Shown here: piece by piece, positions 16,594 through 25,934 of the stretch
How positions within the stretch are numbered: the stretch's first letter is position 1
How the letters are laid out: every line of letters begins with the position of its first letter
Source: Rhodospirillales bacterium
GTDB taxonomy: Bacteria > Pseudomonadota > Alphaproteobacteria > Rhodospirillales > Casp-alpha2
Assembly: GCA_017640505.1 (NCBI GenBank)
Contig: JAEPQO010000001.1
Span: 1,566,625 to 1,630,624, forward strand
Direction of reading: 5' to 3'
Length of the DNA: 64,000 bases
Program-made: the position numbers and the translations under genes
The notes under the pieces: generated by a model
Database searches by the model: none
Told to the model about the DNA's origin: nothing
The model's input: the letters and a program-made list of their open reading frames with translations, nothing else

Positions 16594-17307
16594 CTACAAT
16601 TTCTCCGTATAACGGCGAAACTTGTCAACGCAAAGGCTTTTCAGGCAAGCGGGCATGAACGAATAGTATCGTCCTTTTGTCTGCAGCGGTTGAAATTGTA
16701 GCTGTCCGCCGGAGCCGAGCCGGTCGAGCTGCTCGACCGAGATGTCGATGCATGTCTCGGTATTGGCAGCGCGAAGCTCATATAGCTCCATTCCACGTCG
16801 TAAGGGAACCGGCCGCATTGCGAGAACGGCTCCGGTATCCAGTTCGGGCTCGGCCAAATGGAGGCAACTCACCAACCCCTCGTAATCGTCGTGATAAATT
16901 GCCCACAAGTGCGTATCCAGGCCACGGTAGTGTTCCGGGTTTCCGCCGTGGAGGTTGAGGATGCACCCCGGCAAAAGATCCAGAACGGAAGGCGCCAGAC
17001 GCCCCGTGCCGAAGACGATGGCGATGTCCGGAGATGCCTTATCAAGATGTTTCAGCGCGTCCGGGTCATTCAGCGATGCATACCGCGCGCAGGGGGCGAA
17101 GTCGCCGATATCGGGTTCTGCAGCCTGACCGAACCAGTGCTCGACTTCATAGATTTGCCGCTCGGTCTCGAAATCGTGTGCCGTATCGAACGGTGGCTGA
17201 ACGGCTGCGGTTTCAAGCAGCACGGACGCGATTTCGTATCGTTTGGCCAGTGCGCGCACGAAGTGGGCATGATGCGGGGTCTGAGTCGTGAGTATGGCAA
17301 TACGCAT
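16594..17307 (-). CDS. formyltransferase-like protein (GART fold)
   Basis: The 237-residue product resembles the N10-formyltetrahydrofolate-dependent formyltransferase domain of Fmt, ArnA and sugar N-formyltransferases. Catalytic Asn and His are in LNLHGG and the Asp in ELDTGA; the segment EHYRGLDTHLWAI follows the expected YRG pattern. It lacks the C-terminal domain of Fmt and the epimerase domain of ArnA, so a stand-alone sugar or amino-sugar formyltransferase is plausible. It is directly upstream of the deacetylase gene. About 140 bases separate it from guaA. Confidence 0.78.
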   Translation of the reverse strand: MRIAILTTQTPHHAHFVRALAKRYEIASVLLETAAVQPPFDTAHDFETERQIYEVEHWFGQAAEPDIGDFAPCARYASLNDPDALKHLDKASPDIAIVFGTGRLAPSVLDLLPGCILNLHGGNPEHYRGLDTHLWAIYHDDYEGLVSCLHLAEPELDTGAVLAMRPVPLRRGMELYELRAANTETCIDISVEQLDRLGSGGQLQFQPLQTKGRYYSFMPACLKSLCVDKFRRYTEKL

Positions 17308-17448
17308 GACGATTGGCCCCCGTCGATCAGTCGCTGCCCCGGCATCCGGACCCGGTTACCGGAAATGAGCCGTGCCGTATTCTTGTCGAGGTGCGGTGCT
17401 CACTCCGGCGAAACGCCGTCTCGATGGCGCCGTGCCATGCGGGGAAAA

Positions 17449-19017
17449 CTATTCCCACTCGATGGTGCCTGGCGGTTTCGATGTCACGTCGTAGACGACG
17501 CGGTTGATACCCCTGACCTCGTTGACGATCCGGTTGGACACACGGCCAAGGAATTCATGGTCGAACGGGTAGTAGTCCGCCGTCATGCCGTCGGTCGAGG
17601 TGACGGCCCTGAGCGCACAGACGAAGTCGTACGTCCGCGCATCGCCCATCACGCCGACCGTCTGTACCGGCAGTAGCACCGCAAAAGCCTGCCAGATCGT
17701 GTCGTAGAGCCCAGCATTGCGAATTTCTTCCAGGTAGATTTTGTCGGCGGCACGCAGGATGTCGAGCCGGTCCTTTGTAATGACGCCCGGCACCCGGATC
17801 GCCAGTCCGGGACCCGGGAACGGGTGGCGGCCGACGAAGCTGTCCGGCAGCCCGAGTTCACGGCCAAGTGCACGAACTTCGTCTTTGAAGAGCTCTCTGA
17901 GCGGCTCGACCAGTTTCATGTTCATGCGTTCCGGCAAACCGCCCACGTTGTGATGCGACTTGATGGTGACACTGGGGCCGCCTGTGAACGACACGGACTC
18001 GATTACGTCCGGATAAAGCGTGCCCTGTGCAAGGAAGTCGGCGCCGCCGACTTTCTTGGCCTCTTCCTCGAACACGTCGATGAACAGTTTGCCGATGGTC
18101 TTGCGTTTCACTTCCGGGTCGGAAACGCCCTCGAGCTCGCCCAGAAACAGGTCTTCGGCGTTCTTGTGGACAAGCGGAATATTGTAATGATCGCGGAACA
18201 GCGACACGACCTCGTCGGCTTCGTTCGCGCGCATCAGGCCATGGTCGACGAACACGCAGGTCAGTTGATCGCCAATGGCCTCGTGCAGCAGGACGGCCAC
18301 GACGGAACTGTCGACGCCGCCGGATAGACCGCAGATCACCCGGCCGGTTCCGACCTGTTCGCGGACCTTTTCGATCGCCTCGTCCTTAAACGATGCCATC
18401 GTCCAGTCGCCGCCGGCACCGCAGATCGTATGCGTAAAGTTCCTGAGAAGTTTGTGTCCGTCCGGTGTGTGCATCACTTCCGGGTGGAACTGCACGCCGT
18501 AGAGCTTGCGTTCTTCGTCGGCGATGATCGCAAACGGGGAGCCGTCGGATACGCCGACCACCGTGAAACCGTCGGGAATGGCATCGATCCGGTCGCCGTG
18601 GCTCATCCAGACCTGGTGCTTCTCGCCCGGTTTCCAGATCCCTTCGAAGAGACAGCAGTCTTCCTTGATTTCAACGAATGCCCGGCCGAACTCGCGGTGT
18701 GTCGACGGCTGCACCTGCCCGCCCATTTGCTGGACCATGGTCTGTTCGCCGTAACAGATGCCGAAAACGGGCACGCCCATTTCGAACACGGCGTCGTGGG
18801 CACGCGGCGTCGTTGCCTCATGGACGCTGGCCGGTCCACCGGACAGGATAATGCCCCGGGGCGCGAATGCCTTGAGGCTTTCCTCGGTGATCGCATTGAA
18901 CGGATGAATCTCGCAATAGACGCCGGATTCCCGGACCCGACGCGCGATCAACTGCGTCACCTGCGAGCCGAAATCGACAATAAGAATGCGGTCGTGGTGC
19001 TGGGTGATGTCAGACAT
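17449..19017 (-). CDS. guaA: GMP synthase (glutamine-hydrolysing)
   Basis: GuaA converts XMP, glutamine and ATP to GMP, glutamate, AMP and PPi. The 522-residue protein has an N-terminal class-I glutamine amidotransferase domain (catalytic Cys in FGICYGEQ, His/Glu in GVQFHPEV), an ATP-pyrophosphatase PP-loop (GLSGGVDSS) and the C-terminal dimerisation domain ending PPGTIEWE. Length is normal. Just upstream lies a short sequence that recurs between the two histidine kinase genes, which suggests a duplication boundary beside this start codon. Confidence 0.98.
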   Translation of the reverse strand: MSDITQHHDRILIVDFGSQVTQLIARRVRESGVYCEIHPFNAITEESLKAFAPRGIILSGGPASVHEATTPRAHDAVFEMGVPVFGICYGEQTMVQQMGGQVQPSTHREFGRAFVEIKEDCCLFEGIWKPGEKHQVWMSHGDRIDAIPDGFTVVGVSDGSPFAIIADEERKLYGVQFHPEVMHTPDGHKLLRNFTHTICGAGGDWTMASFKDEAIEKVREQVGTGRVICGLSGGVDSSVVAVLLHEAIGDQLTCVFVDHGLMRANEADEVVSLFRDHYNIPLVHKNAEDLFLGELEGVSDPEVKRKTIGKLFIDVFEEEAKKVGGADFLAQGTLYPDVIESVSFTGGPSVTIKSHHNVGGLPERMNMKLVEPLRELFKDEVRALGRELGLPDSFVGRHPFPGPGLAIRVPGVITKDRLDILRAADKIYLEEIRNAGLYDTIWQAFAVLLPVQTVGVMGDARTYDFVCALRAVTSTDGMTADYYPFDHEFLGRVSNRIVNEVRGINRVVYDVTSKPPGTIEWE

Positions 19018-19058
19018 GAGGTCTGATACTTGATTGTGCGCGACTTGAAAAGAGGGAA
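19011..19058. repeat. copy A of a duplicated intergenic segment
   Basis: The segment after the histidine kinase stop, running to the guaA start, shares GGTCTGA followed by TACTTGATTGTGCG and a purine-rich tail with 21104-21153. Copy A directly abuts the guaA start codon. It could also be a conserved promoter-like element serving both downstream genes. Confidence 0.7.
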
Positions 19059-19085
19059 GCGGCCCGGGGGCGGGCGTGGCGGCGG

Positions 19086-21050
19086 TCAGCTGGCCGAATT
19101 TGGCGCATCGGCGGGGAAAAAGACGTGAAAAGCCGTGCCTGTGCCCGTTTTACTCTCGATCTCGATGCGTCCGCCGTGCAATTCGACCATTTCAAAACAA
19201 AGCTGTAGCCCGAGGCCCGTTCCGGTTTCGCCGGCCGTCCCTTTCTGAGAGGGTGTGGCACCGATTTCCCGCAGCTTTTCAAGAGTTGCCGCGTCGATGC
19301 CGACGCCCTGGTCCTCGACATGCAGCCAGGTGCCATTGGTATCGGGGGCCAGGCGAACGGTGATTCGCTTCCCCGGGAGAGAAAACTTGATGGCATTGCC
19401 AAGCAAGTTACGTGCAATGGTCTCGACCATGTGCGGATCGACGATTGCCGTCACGCCCGCCGGGGCTTCGAGGGAGATTTCCATCTTCTTCTGCGTCGCC
19501 ATCGGCTTCATGATTTCTATCGTTTCGGTCAGCAACGCGGGCAAATCGGTCAATTCCGGCGCGAATCGGACGTCGCCCCGTTGCAGACGACTCCATGCCA
19601 GGAGGTTTTCGAGAAGCCGGTGCAGATTGGTCGCGGCATCGTTCAGGTCGCCTGTATATTCGGCGATCTTTTCGCGGCTCAGGTTGTCGGCGCGGTTTTT
19701 CAGAAAATCCGAGACGCCGATCAGTGAACTGAACGGACCGATCAGGTCGTGCGCGATGATCGAGAAAAACTTGTCCTTTTGCCGGTTTGAAATCACCAGT
19801 TCGTCGTGGTTTTTCTGCAATTCGCGTGTGCGTTCCTCGACGAGGTCGGACAGCTCGCTGGTATGCGCCTGCACGGCCGCGGACATCTCGTTGAAATTCA
19901 TACGCAGGCGGTCGATCTGGTCCGGGTCGTCATCGACCGGCTCGTCGATGGTGACCGCGTTGTCCTCCTTGAATACGGTTACCGCATGGTCAAGGTGGTC
20001 AATGCGCCTCAGCACGATTCTGTCGAGTGCAATGGCGAGTGCCGTCAGGCTGACGATCACGGCAAGTGCGACAAGTACGGCAAGCGGGATGAAATAGACA
20101 CCGAACACCAGCGTTCGCAGGTCGATGACCGAGATGCTGAACCAGTTGATTTCGGGCATAAACGATGCGCCGACCAGAACGCGCATACCGTCGATATGAA
20201 CGGTCACGGTGCTCGCCTTGTCCGGTGCAGCTCTGGCGGCGGCAAGGGATTCACGAAGGCGCACCTGGTCCTCGGCCGTCTCCAGAATATTGAAGATCGT
20301 GCTTTTCAGGTTGTCGCGCTTGGTCAGTGCATCGTGTTCAATCAGCGCGACGTTGGGGTGCGCCTGAATTGCCCCCTCGGCATCCACGTAAATGGTGGTG
20401 ACACCGTCAGGCTGGCTTTTCTGCAATTCGTCGATGAAGTTCGTCAGGTCGATCCCGGTGCCAACAATGCCGAGCACGGCATCCGTTTTCGGGTCGCGCA
20501 CATTGCAGTTGAACCAGACCTTGGTTTCCCGCAGCGCGCGGTCGAAATCGATATTGAGGTAACACGCGCCCGGCAGTGCGGTCGTGCTGAAGTACCAGGC
20601 ATCGTCGGGATTGTTCTCGTTGATCGTGTACTTGATCAACGCGTCATGATTGGGTTCGGACTTGTCATTGAAGTAGAAGTCCTTCGACGCATCAGGAACG
20701 AAGAAATAGTTCCTGTCCTGGAACAGGGTCCTGAAGCGCTCAAGCGACTGCAGCCCGGCATAGCGAAGATCGGCGTCGTCTGGGTCGTAAGACCACGCGA
20801 TCAATGCCGGATCACGGGCCAGGGCTTCCGCCAGCGTGAACTCACGGGTGAGCGGCAGCGCGGCGCGGGCACGGTCGAGCATGACCTGATCGGTGGAAAT
20901 CCGGCCGCCAAGCTGGTCGATCAGGTTGTGCGCCAACAGCCAGAAGACAAGGAGCAGGCCGGCGCCGATGGCAATGGCGATCGGCACGGCGAGTGCGATG
21001 AAGCGATATCGGAGATTTCGGGCGATATACGGCGGCAGATACCTGATCAT
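19086..21050 (-). CDS. Cache-domain sensor histidine kinase
   Basis: The 654-residue kinase has a transmembrane helix near residues 18-40 and a periplasmic double-Cache-like sensor (about 45-310, with the [19 protein letters not shown] and [16 protein letters not shown] regions). A second helix (about 315-340), a HAMP-like linker and a coiled coil lead to a HisKA domain with HDLIGP and His434. The HATPase has [10 protein letters not shown] and GTGLGLQL boxes. The last 260 residues closely match the kinase encoded at 21173-23221, whereas the sensors are unrelated. No regulator gene is adjacent. Cache domains usually bind small metabolites; the ligand is unknown. Confidence 0.93.
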   Translation of the reverse strand: MIRYLPPYIARNLRYRFIALAVPIAIAIGAGLLLVFWLLAHNLIDQLGGRISTDQVMLDRARAALPLTREFTLAEALARDPALIAWSYDPDDADLRYAGLQSLERFRTLFQDRNYFFVPDASKDFYFNDKSEPNHDALIKYTINENNPDDAWYFSTTALPGACYLNIDFDRALRETKVWFNCNVRDPKTDAVLGIVGTGIDLTNFIDELQKSQPDGVTTIYVDAEGAIQAHPNVALIEHDALTKRDNLKSTIFNILETAEDQVRLRESLAAARAAPDKASTVTVHIDGMRVLVGASFMPEINWFSISVIDLRTLVFGVYFIPLAVLVALAVIVSLTALAIALDRIVLRRIDHLDHAVTVFKEDNAVTIDEPVDDDPDQIDRLRMNFNEMSAAVQAHTSELSDLVEERTRELQKNHDELVISNRQKDKFFSIIAHDLIGPFSSLIGVSDFLKNRADNLSREKIAEYTGDLNDAATNLHRLLENLLAWSRLQRGDVRFAPELTDLPALLTETIEIMKPMATQKKMEISLEAPAGVTAIVDPHMVETIARNLLGNAIKFSLPGKRITVRLAPDTNGTWLHVEDQGVGIDAATLEKLREIGATPSQKGTAGETGTGLGLQLCFEMVELHGGRIEIESKTGTGTAFHVFFPADAPNSAS

Positions 21051-21103
21051 AATTCCGCTTTCCGAGTGCCCTCCCGGTTACAAACATGCACTGTGTGCAG
21101 CCG

Positions 21104-21153
21104 CGGAGACTATGGTCTGAATACTTGATTGTGCGGGAATTGGAAAGGGAGAA
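21104..21153. repeat. copy B of the duplicated intergenic segment
   Basis: This copy lies between the start of the Cache kinase and the stop of the 7TMR kinase. Where copy A reads ATGAGGTCTGATACTTG, copy B reads TATGGTCTGAATACTTG, so similarity fades exactly where the guaA start codon stands in copy A. It looks like a relic of the guaA boundary carried along in the duplication. Confidence 0.65.
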
Positions 21154-21172
21154 CCCGGATTACGGCGCTCAA

Positions 21173-23221
21173 TCAACCTGCTCTGCCCGGACTCGCTTCA
21201 ATCGTCGGAAAAAACACGTGAAATGTTGCACCCGCATCGGGCGCGCTCTCGATTTCCAGTTCGCCGCCGTGAAGCCCGATCATCTCCAGGCACAATTGCA
21301 GACCGAGGCCCGTCCCCGTTTCGCCGGCCGTACCCCGTCGTGACGTTTCGGCGCCGAGGTCACGCAACTGCCCGAGAATCTCGGCGTCCATACCGATGCC
21401 GTCGTCGATCACCCGAACCTTGGTGCCGTCGGGCGTCGATTCCAGCGTGAGCTTGATCGTGTCGCCGGGATTGGAGAACTTGATCGCATTGCCCAGGAGA
21501 TTCCGGATGATCGTGTCGACCATGTGCGGATCGACAAGCGCAATGTGCCGGGCGGGCATGTCCAGCACGATGTCGATACCCTTTTGTGTCGCGATGGGTT
21601 TAAGGATTTCGGCCGTTTCTCTGAGCAGTGCGGGCAAATCCGTCTCCTCTGGCGCGTACCGGATGTCACCCCGCTGAAGCCGCCCCCACGCGAGCAGGTT
21701 TTCCAGCAGCCGGTGCAAGTTCGTCGCCGCCTCGTTCAGGTCCGCGCTGTAATCGGCGATCTTTTCGGCGCTCATCTTGTGCGCGCGGCTCTTCAGGAAA
21801 TCCGATACGCCGATCAATGTGCTGAACGGACCGATCAGGTCATGGGCGATGATCGAAAAGAACTTGTCCTTTTGCTGATTGGTCGTCAGCAGTTCGTCGT
21901 GGCTTTGTTGCAGGGCCTGTGTGCGCTCGGTGACCTGCCGCTCAAGATCGGTTTTTGCCTGTTCGAGAATTTCGCGTTCTCGGCGTTCGGCCGTTTCCTT
22001 TTCGACAGAAAGAATTCGAATGCGTTCCGAGATGGCGAATGCGAAGATCATCGCTTCGGCGATGATGCCGATCCAGCCGATCCGTATCGTCAGGTCGTTG
22101 GACGGCACGATCCCCAGTATACGGGCGATCATAAGGCAGATGATCGCGAACCAGGCCGTCCAGGCGAGAGTAAAGATCCGGGCCTCGCGGTGTCCTTTGA
22201 GCAACATCGCCAAGCCGGTGAACGGCATCACCAGCAGGCTGGCGCCGGTCAACATTGCCGCGATCGTCGACGGCACACCCAGGCCGAATGCGTGAAAAAC
22301 GGGCGCTGCCGTATACGCGACGATCAGCGCGATCAACACGCGGTCGAAACGGGGAAGGTGCAGGTCCGTGCGCAGGAAGCGGCGGCTGAACTGGACCGCA
22401 AACATCGCGACAAGTGCGGTGAAGAGCGGTGGCATCCATTCGCTTAATGAATCCGTGTGCGTCGGGTAATAGAGGCTCGCCAATCCCGAACCCCATATGA
22501 AGATACCGATCGCCGACCCGAGATAGGCGAGGTACCAAAAATAGACCGTGCGCTGCACCGAGAAAAAGATCACGGCGCTGTAAAGGAACAGCACGATGCT
22601 GCCGCCGAGAATGGCGCCGAGGAGACCAAGCACCATGTTCTGGCTTTCGGCGAACGCCCGTGGTGAAGACACTTCGAAGTACGTATCGACGCCGTCGCCG
22701 AGGCGGTTAAAGAAGCGCACGTAAACGCTGCTGGTGGTTCGCGCCGGCGTCGTCAGAAGCGCGGCGGACCCCTCGGACGGCAGGGCGCGGGCACTGCGTG
22801 GCCGCTTGTCACCGAGTTCGAGGTGCGCGACCGTGTCGCCCTCGATGACGTGGTAGATGTCGACCTCGTCGATCAGGGGCCAGGGAAAGTTGACGACCCA
22901 GTCCAGCGGCAGTGACGTCGGGTTCTCGGCGTCGAACTTCAGCCACCACACAGACCTGGATATGCCGAGCGACGATTTCTTGCGATTGCGTGGGTAAAAC
23001 CGGTCATCCAATTTGCCGGATACGATGTCGCTCGGTGCAAGAGCGCCGTCCGGGTCTTCAAGAAGCCATACCCGGACCATGGGGGCACCAGCCGGCATGG
23101 TGGCATCGAGGTGCACGGTTTCCGGCAGGCCGTTGCCATCCGCCGCAGCGGGTCTGCCGGCGAGCAGACAAAGCGCGGATAGCAGGGAAAATGCCGCCAG
23201 ACGGGCGTATCGACCGAGCAT
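21173..23221 (-). CDS. 7TMR-DISM sensor histidine kinase
   Basis: The 682-residue kinase starts with a signal peptide (ending GRPAAAD), followed by a 7TMR-DISM extracellular domain 2 region (about 35-185, a carbohydrate-binding-like jelly roll), seven transmembrane helices (about 190-400), a coiled coil and a HisKA domain with HDLIGP and His460. The HATPase has [10 protein letters not shown] and GTGLGLQL. Its catalytic half is near-identical in layout and highly similar to that of the neighbouring Cache kinase, while the sensor is of a different family. 7TMR-DISM sensors are thought to detect carbohydrates or other extracytoplasmic ligands. It has no adjacent regulator gene. Confidence 0.93.
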   Translation of the reverse strand: MLGRYARLAAFSLLSALCLLAGRPAAADGNGLPETVHLDATMPAGAPMVRVWLLEDPDGALAPSDIVSGKLDDRFYPRNRKKSSLGISRSVWWLKFDAENPTSLPLDWVVNFPWPLIDEVDIYHVIEGDTVAHLELGDKRPRSARALPSEGSAALLTTPARTTSSVYVRFFNRLGDGVDTYFEVSSPRAFAESQNMVLGLLGAILGGSIVLFLYSAVIFFSVQRTVYFWYLAYLGSAIGIFIWGSGLASLYYPTHTDSLSEWMPPLFTALVAMFAVQFSRRFLRTDLHLPRFDRVLIALIVAYTAAPVFHAFGLGVPSTIAAMLTGASLLVMPFTGLAMLLKGHREARIFTLAWTAWFAIICLMIARILGIVPSNDLTIRIGWIGIIAEAMIFAFAISERIRILSVEKETAERREREILEQAKTDLERQVTERTQALQQSHDELLTTNQQKDKFFSIIAHDLIGPFSTLIGVSDFLKSRAHKMSAEKIADYSADLNEAATNLHRLLENLLAWGRLQRGDIRYAPEETDLPALLRETAEILKPIATQKGIDIVLDMPARHIALVDPHMVDTIIRNLLGNAIKFSNPGDTIKLTLESTPDGTKVRVIDDGIGMDAEILGQLRDLGAETSRRGTAGETGTGLGLQLCLEMIGLHGGELEIESAPDAGATFHVFFPTIEASPGRAG

Positions 23222-23401
23222 CAGGGAGAGATTCCATTGCCAACTGGGCGTTCAATGTCATGCGTGCTGCACCGACCGACCGGCAGTATAGTCAAAAGGT
23301 GACCGCGTTCTAGCGGCAACTTGTGACCGGATGTTCATGGTCTGTTAACCATTTCGGTCCGGAATCGGCGCAAAATGACGCTGCCGTAGAAAGAGTTCAA
23401 G

Positions 23402-24343
23402 ATGATCGCCAATGAAATCAGGCCAATTGCTCTGAAATCCGCCGCGGTGCTTGCCGTTGTTTCGGGGCTGCTCGTCGCGGGCGGGCCGGCACTGGCCGAC
23501 GATGCGGCGCCCAAGGTGCGGATCACCAAGAAAGACTGTCAACGCGTCGTGCGCCATCAGGCGAGCGCGGATGTCGCCTATCAACCGGGCGTCGACGTGC
23601 GCGGCAACCCCGTGGTGCCCGCGGATGCGTCGGGCGGTTTCACCATTCCGCTGCCGGACGTGTTCGAGTTCAATATTACCAAGGACCTGACGGCATACCT
23701 GGATGGGCCGGAGGAACAACTTGCCGCCGACAAGGCTGCCGCCATCGCCGCCGAACGCTCCGTCGCCGCAACCAACGCGGCGGTATCGTCCGCGGAGACG
23801 GCCGTCGCCGACGCCCAATCCATCTATGATGACGCCGTGACTGCCGCTACGGCCGCAGTTGCGGCATCGGAAGCCGCGCCGAACGATGCCGATCTTGCTG
23901 CCGCCGCGACGGCGGCACAGTCGGAGGCCGACGCCGCCGCAGCCGGCCTGGAAACAACGCAGACGGCTTACGAGGCGGCACAAACCGCGGCGACGTCGGA
24001 TGACGTGACAGGAGCGCTTACGGCGGCGCAGGCGGCGCAGGCGGCCGCGGAAGCGACAGGAGCGGCGGCCGGGCTCGATGCGGACGCCGTCACGACGGCA
24101 ACGGCGGATACGTCAGAGGCGGTCACGACGGCGGAACAGGCAGCGACGGATTCAGCCACCGCCGACGCGGCGGCACTGCAAGCGGCGGAAACGGTCGCCA
24201 AGAGCGCGGGGATGAGCCTCAACATCGGCACCGTGCGCTACAACATCAAAACCGGCGCCATGACATTCAACGGCAAACCGTTGACCGACGCCTCAAATGC
24301 CGAGTTGGCCGCGCAATGCGAAGCGATGCTGAACGCGAAATAA
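23402..24343 (+). CDS. exported Ala-rich coiled-coil protein of unknown function
   Basis: The 313-residue protein has a signal peptide ending GGPALAD. A conserved-looking first part (about 35-105) includes a VFEFNITKDLTAYL segment and is followed by about 165 residues dominated by Ala, Thr, Glu and Asp in heptad-like patterns (many AAQAA, AAEAA, TAEQAA blocks). The last 40 residues recover normal composition (SLNIGTVRYNIKTGAMTFNGKPL) and end in a small Cys-containing tail. Two cysteines, one early and one near the C-terminus, could form a disulfide. A stalk-like envelope protein is possible. I do not recognise a family. A short cysteine-rich protein gene converges on it with 7 bases between stops. 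Confidence 0.75.
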   Translation: MIANEIRPIALKSAAVLAVVSGLLVAGGPALADDAAPKVRITKKDCQRVVRHQASADVAYQPGVDVRGNPVVPADASGGFTIPLPDVFEFNITKDLTAYLDGPEEQLAADKAAAIAAERSVAATNAAVSSAETAVADAQSIYDDAVTAATAAVAASEAAPNDADLAAAATAAQSEADAAAAGLETTQTAYEAAQTAATSDDVTGALTAAQAAQAAAEATGAAAGLDADAVTTATADTSEAVTTAEQAATDSATADAAALQAAETVAKSAGMSLNIGTVRYNIKTGAMTFNGKPLTDASNAELAAQCEAMLNAK

Positions 24344-24350
24344 ATTTAAA

Positions 24351-24644
24351 CTAGAAACACTGCGTCCGCTGTTTACGGCACGTGGATTTGCAGCCGTTGT
24401 CCGAGCCGCAGCTTTTCAGGCAGTTCTTGTAGATGGTGCCGCAGTCCCGGTTCTGCTGGCCGCCGGTCCGTCCCTGGCCGAACCCGCATTGAAGCGCGCA
24501 CGCCTGCTTCTTGTCGGCACCGTAGGTCTCGATGCAGGTTTTCAGACAAACCTCCGGAGATTGGGCGGCATTTGCGGCCGGTCCGGACAGCGCCGTGACG
24601 GTCAGAAACGCGGCGAACAATATGAAATACGGCAGCTTGTGCAT
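24351..24644 (-). CDS. exported cysteine-rich miniprotein with twin CX3C motifs
   Basis: From the ATG at 24644, preceded by CAGGGGGA, the product is 97 residues with a signal peptide ending PAANA. The mature part of about 71 residues has ten cysteines: C33-X3-C37, 11 residues, C49-X3-C53, then C68, C75-X3-C79, 5 residues, C85-X3-C89 and C96. The first pair has the spacing seen in twin-CX3C helical hairpins such as small Tim proteins. It is likely a disulfide-stabilised periplasmic protein. I do not know a named family, and function is open. Confidence 0.72.
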   Translation of the reverse strand: MHKLPYFILFAAFLTVTALSGPAANAAQSPEVCLKTCIETYGADKKQACALQCGFGQGRTGGQQNRDCGTIYKNCLKSCGSDNGCKSTCRKQRTQCF

Positions 24645-24776
24645 CGATGGTCCCCCTGCAACGTTGATTTCCAAGGTTAGCATGGCCATGTCGCATTGAG
24701 AATTCCCGTGGGTGCTATAATCTAGGGAACATAAACAAGGCGGTTCACGCCAGAACGACTTAGGGAGCTACAATCG

Positions 24777-25304
24777 ATGGACGGAAACGTGCACCCGCAC
24801 GACGCATGGTCGCGGGCACTCTTCAAACAATTCAAGGACGCGGGCGTTAAGCTGTTCAGCTATATCCCCGATGCCGGCAACGCGCGGCTCGTGGAGCTGG
24901 CGGATGCCGACAACGAAACGCGGACGGTTCTGCTGACAACCGAGGAAGAGGGTGTGTCCCTTGCCGCGGGTGCCGATCTGGTCGGCGAGAAGGCAGTGCT
25001 GATGATGCAGTCGTCGGGCGTCGGCAACTGCCCCAATTTTCTTTCGTTCGTGAAGGGCGGAAACTTTCCGATCCTGATGTTCGTTTCCATGCGCGGCGAT
25101 TACGGCGAGCAGAACCCGTGGCAGTTCCCGATGGGCGAAGCCGTGGAACCGATCCTCAAGGCGATGGGCGTGCTGGTGTTCAAGGTGGAACGCGCAGACG
25201 AACTGGAAGGGGCCGCGACCGCGGCGCTGGATACCGCGTTCAAGGCCGGGAAATCGGCGGCACTCGTGCTCAGCCAGAAATTCCTGGGCGCCAAGGGCTT
25301 CTGA
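24777..25304 (+). CDS. ThDP-dependent decarboxylase alpha subunit (sulfopyruvate/phosphonopyruvate decarboxylase type)
   Basis: The 175-residue protein is the N-terminal pyrimidine-binding half of a ThDP enzyme; the catalytic Glu lies in TTEEEGVSLAAG and the segment MMQSSGVGNCPNFLS is typical of the family. The C-terminal half is encoded by the next gene, 16 bases downstream, so the enzyme is split as in sulfopyruvate decarboxylase ComDE and some phosphonopyruvate decarboxylases. The substrate is not evident. No other coenzyme M or phosphonate biosynthesis genes are adjacent. The start at 24777 is preceded by a GGGAG-like site in ttagGGAGctac. Confidence 0.82.
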   Translation: MDGNVHPHDAWSRALFKQFKDAGVKLFSYIPDAGNARLVELADADNETRTVLLTTEEEGVSLAAGADLVGEKAVLMMQSSGVGNCPNFLSFVKGGNFPILMFVSMRGDYGEQNPWQFPMGEAVEPILKAMGVLVFKVERADELEGAATAALDTAFKAGKSAALVLSQKFLGAKGF

Positions 25305-25320
25305 GGGGGAGGAAATAAAC

Positions 25321-25902
25321 ATGACCGAAGTGACATTGAACCGTATCGGCGCACTGCCGCAGATCTTTCCGAACCCGGACGACTACCTGTTCGTCACCGG
25401 CCTTGCCGGTCCGGCACGCGATGCCGCTGCGCTGACCAACGACGGCGCCAACATGTTCACCATGGCGGGCTGCATGGGCGCGGCCATGACCATGGGCCTC
25501 GGCATGGCGCTGGGCGCGCCCGACCGCGACGTGGTTGTCATTGCCGGCGACGGCGAGATGATGATGAATATCGGCTCGCTGGCGACGATCGCCAGTCAGG
25601 CACCGAAGAACCTGACGGTCGTCTGTGTCGACAACGGCGGCCATGGTGAAACCGGCGGCCAGGACGGCCACACGTCGGTCCGCACCGACCTCGCCAAGGT
25701 CGCAGACGGGTTCGGCATTCAGAATATCCTGACGGTATCGACCGAGGCCGGCCTCAAGGACGCGGCCGCGTTCGTCAAATCCGGCGACGGGCCCCGGTTC
25801 CTCTGGCTCCGCGTCATGGCGGGCGAGCCGACCAAGTTCAAACGCAACATGAACCCGGCGGAATGCCGCGTCAGATTTAAAACGGCGTTCCAGGCGGCCT
25901 GA
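25321..25902 (+). CDS. ThDP-dependent decarboxylase beta subunit
   Basis: This 193-residue protein is the diphosphate-binding half of the enzyme. It carries the ThDP/Mg motif GDGEMMMNIGSLATIA, followed by the expected Asn in VCVDNGGHGETGG. Together with the alpha subunit it should form a heterodimeric or heterotetrameric decarboxylase for a 3-substituted pyruvate (sulfo- or phosphonopyruvate), which is inference from family. GGGGGAGGAAATAA precedes its start. An alternative is a decarboxylase for another 2-oxo acid. Confidence 0.85.
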   Translation: MTEVTLNRIGALPQIFPNPDDYLFVTGLAGPARDAAALTNDGANMFTMAGCMGAAMTMGLGMALGAPDRDVVVIAGDGEMMMNIGSLATIASQAPKNLTVVCVDNGGHGETGGQDGHTSVRTDLAKVADGFGIQNILTVSTEAGLKDAAAFVKSGDGPRFLWLRVMAGEPTKFKRNMNPAECRVRFKTAFQAA

Positions 25903-25913
25903 TTGCGTTCGTC

Positions 25914-25934
25914 GTCCTGAACTTGGTTCAGGAC
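25914..25934. repeat. dispersed palindromic repeat (REP-like)
   Basis: GTCCTGAAC-TTG-GTTCAGGAC is a perfect 9-bp inverted repeat, followed by CCCATCGGG. The motif TCCTGAACTTGxTTCAGGA is a common dispersed repeat in alphaproteobacterial genomes and often reads as VLNQVQDDE on one strand, as here. It lies just after the ThDP enzyme gene and could cap its transcript. Confidence 0.75.
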
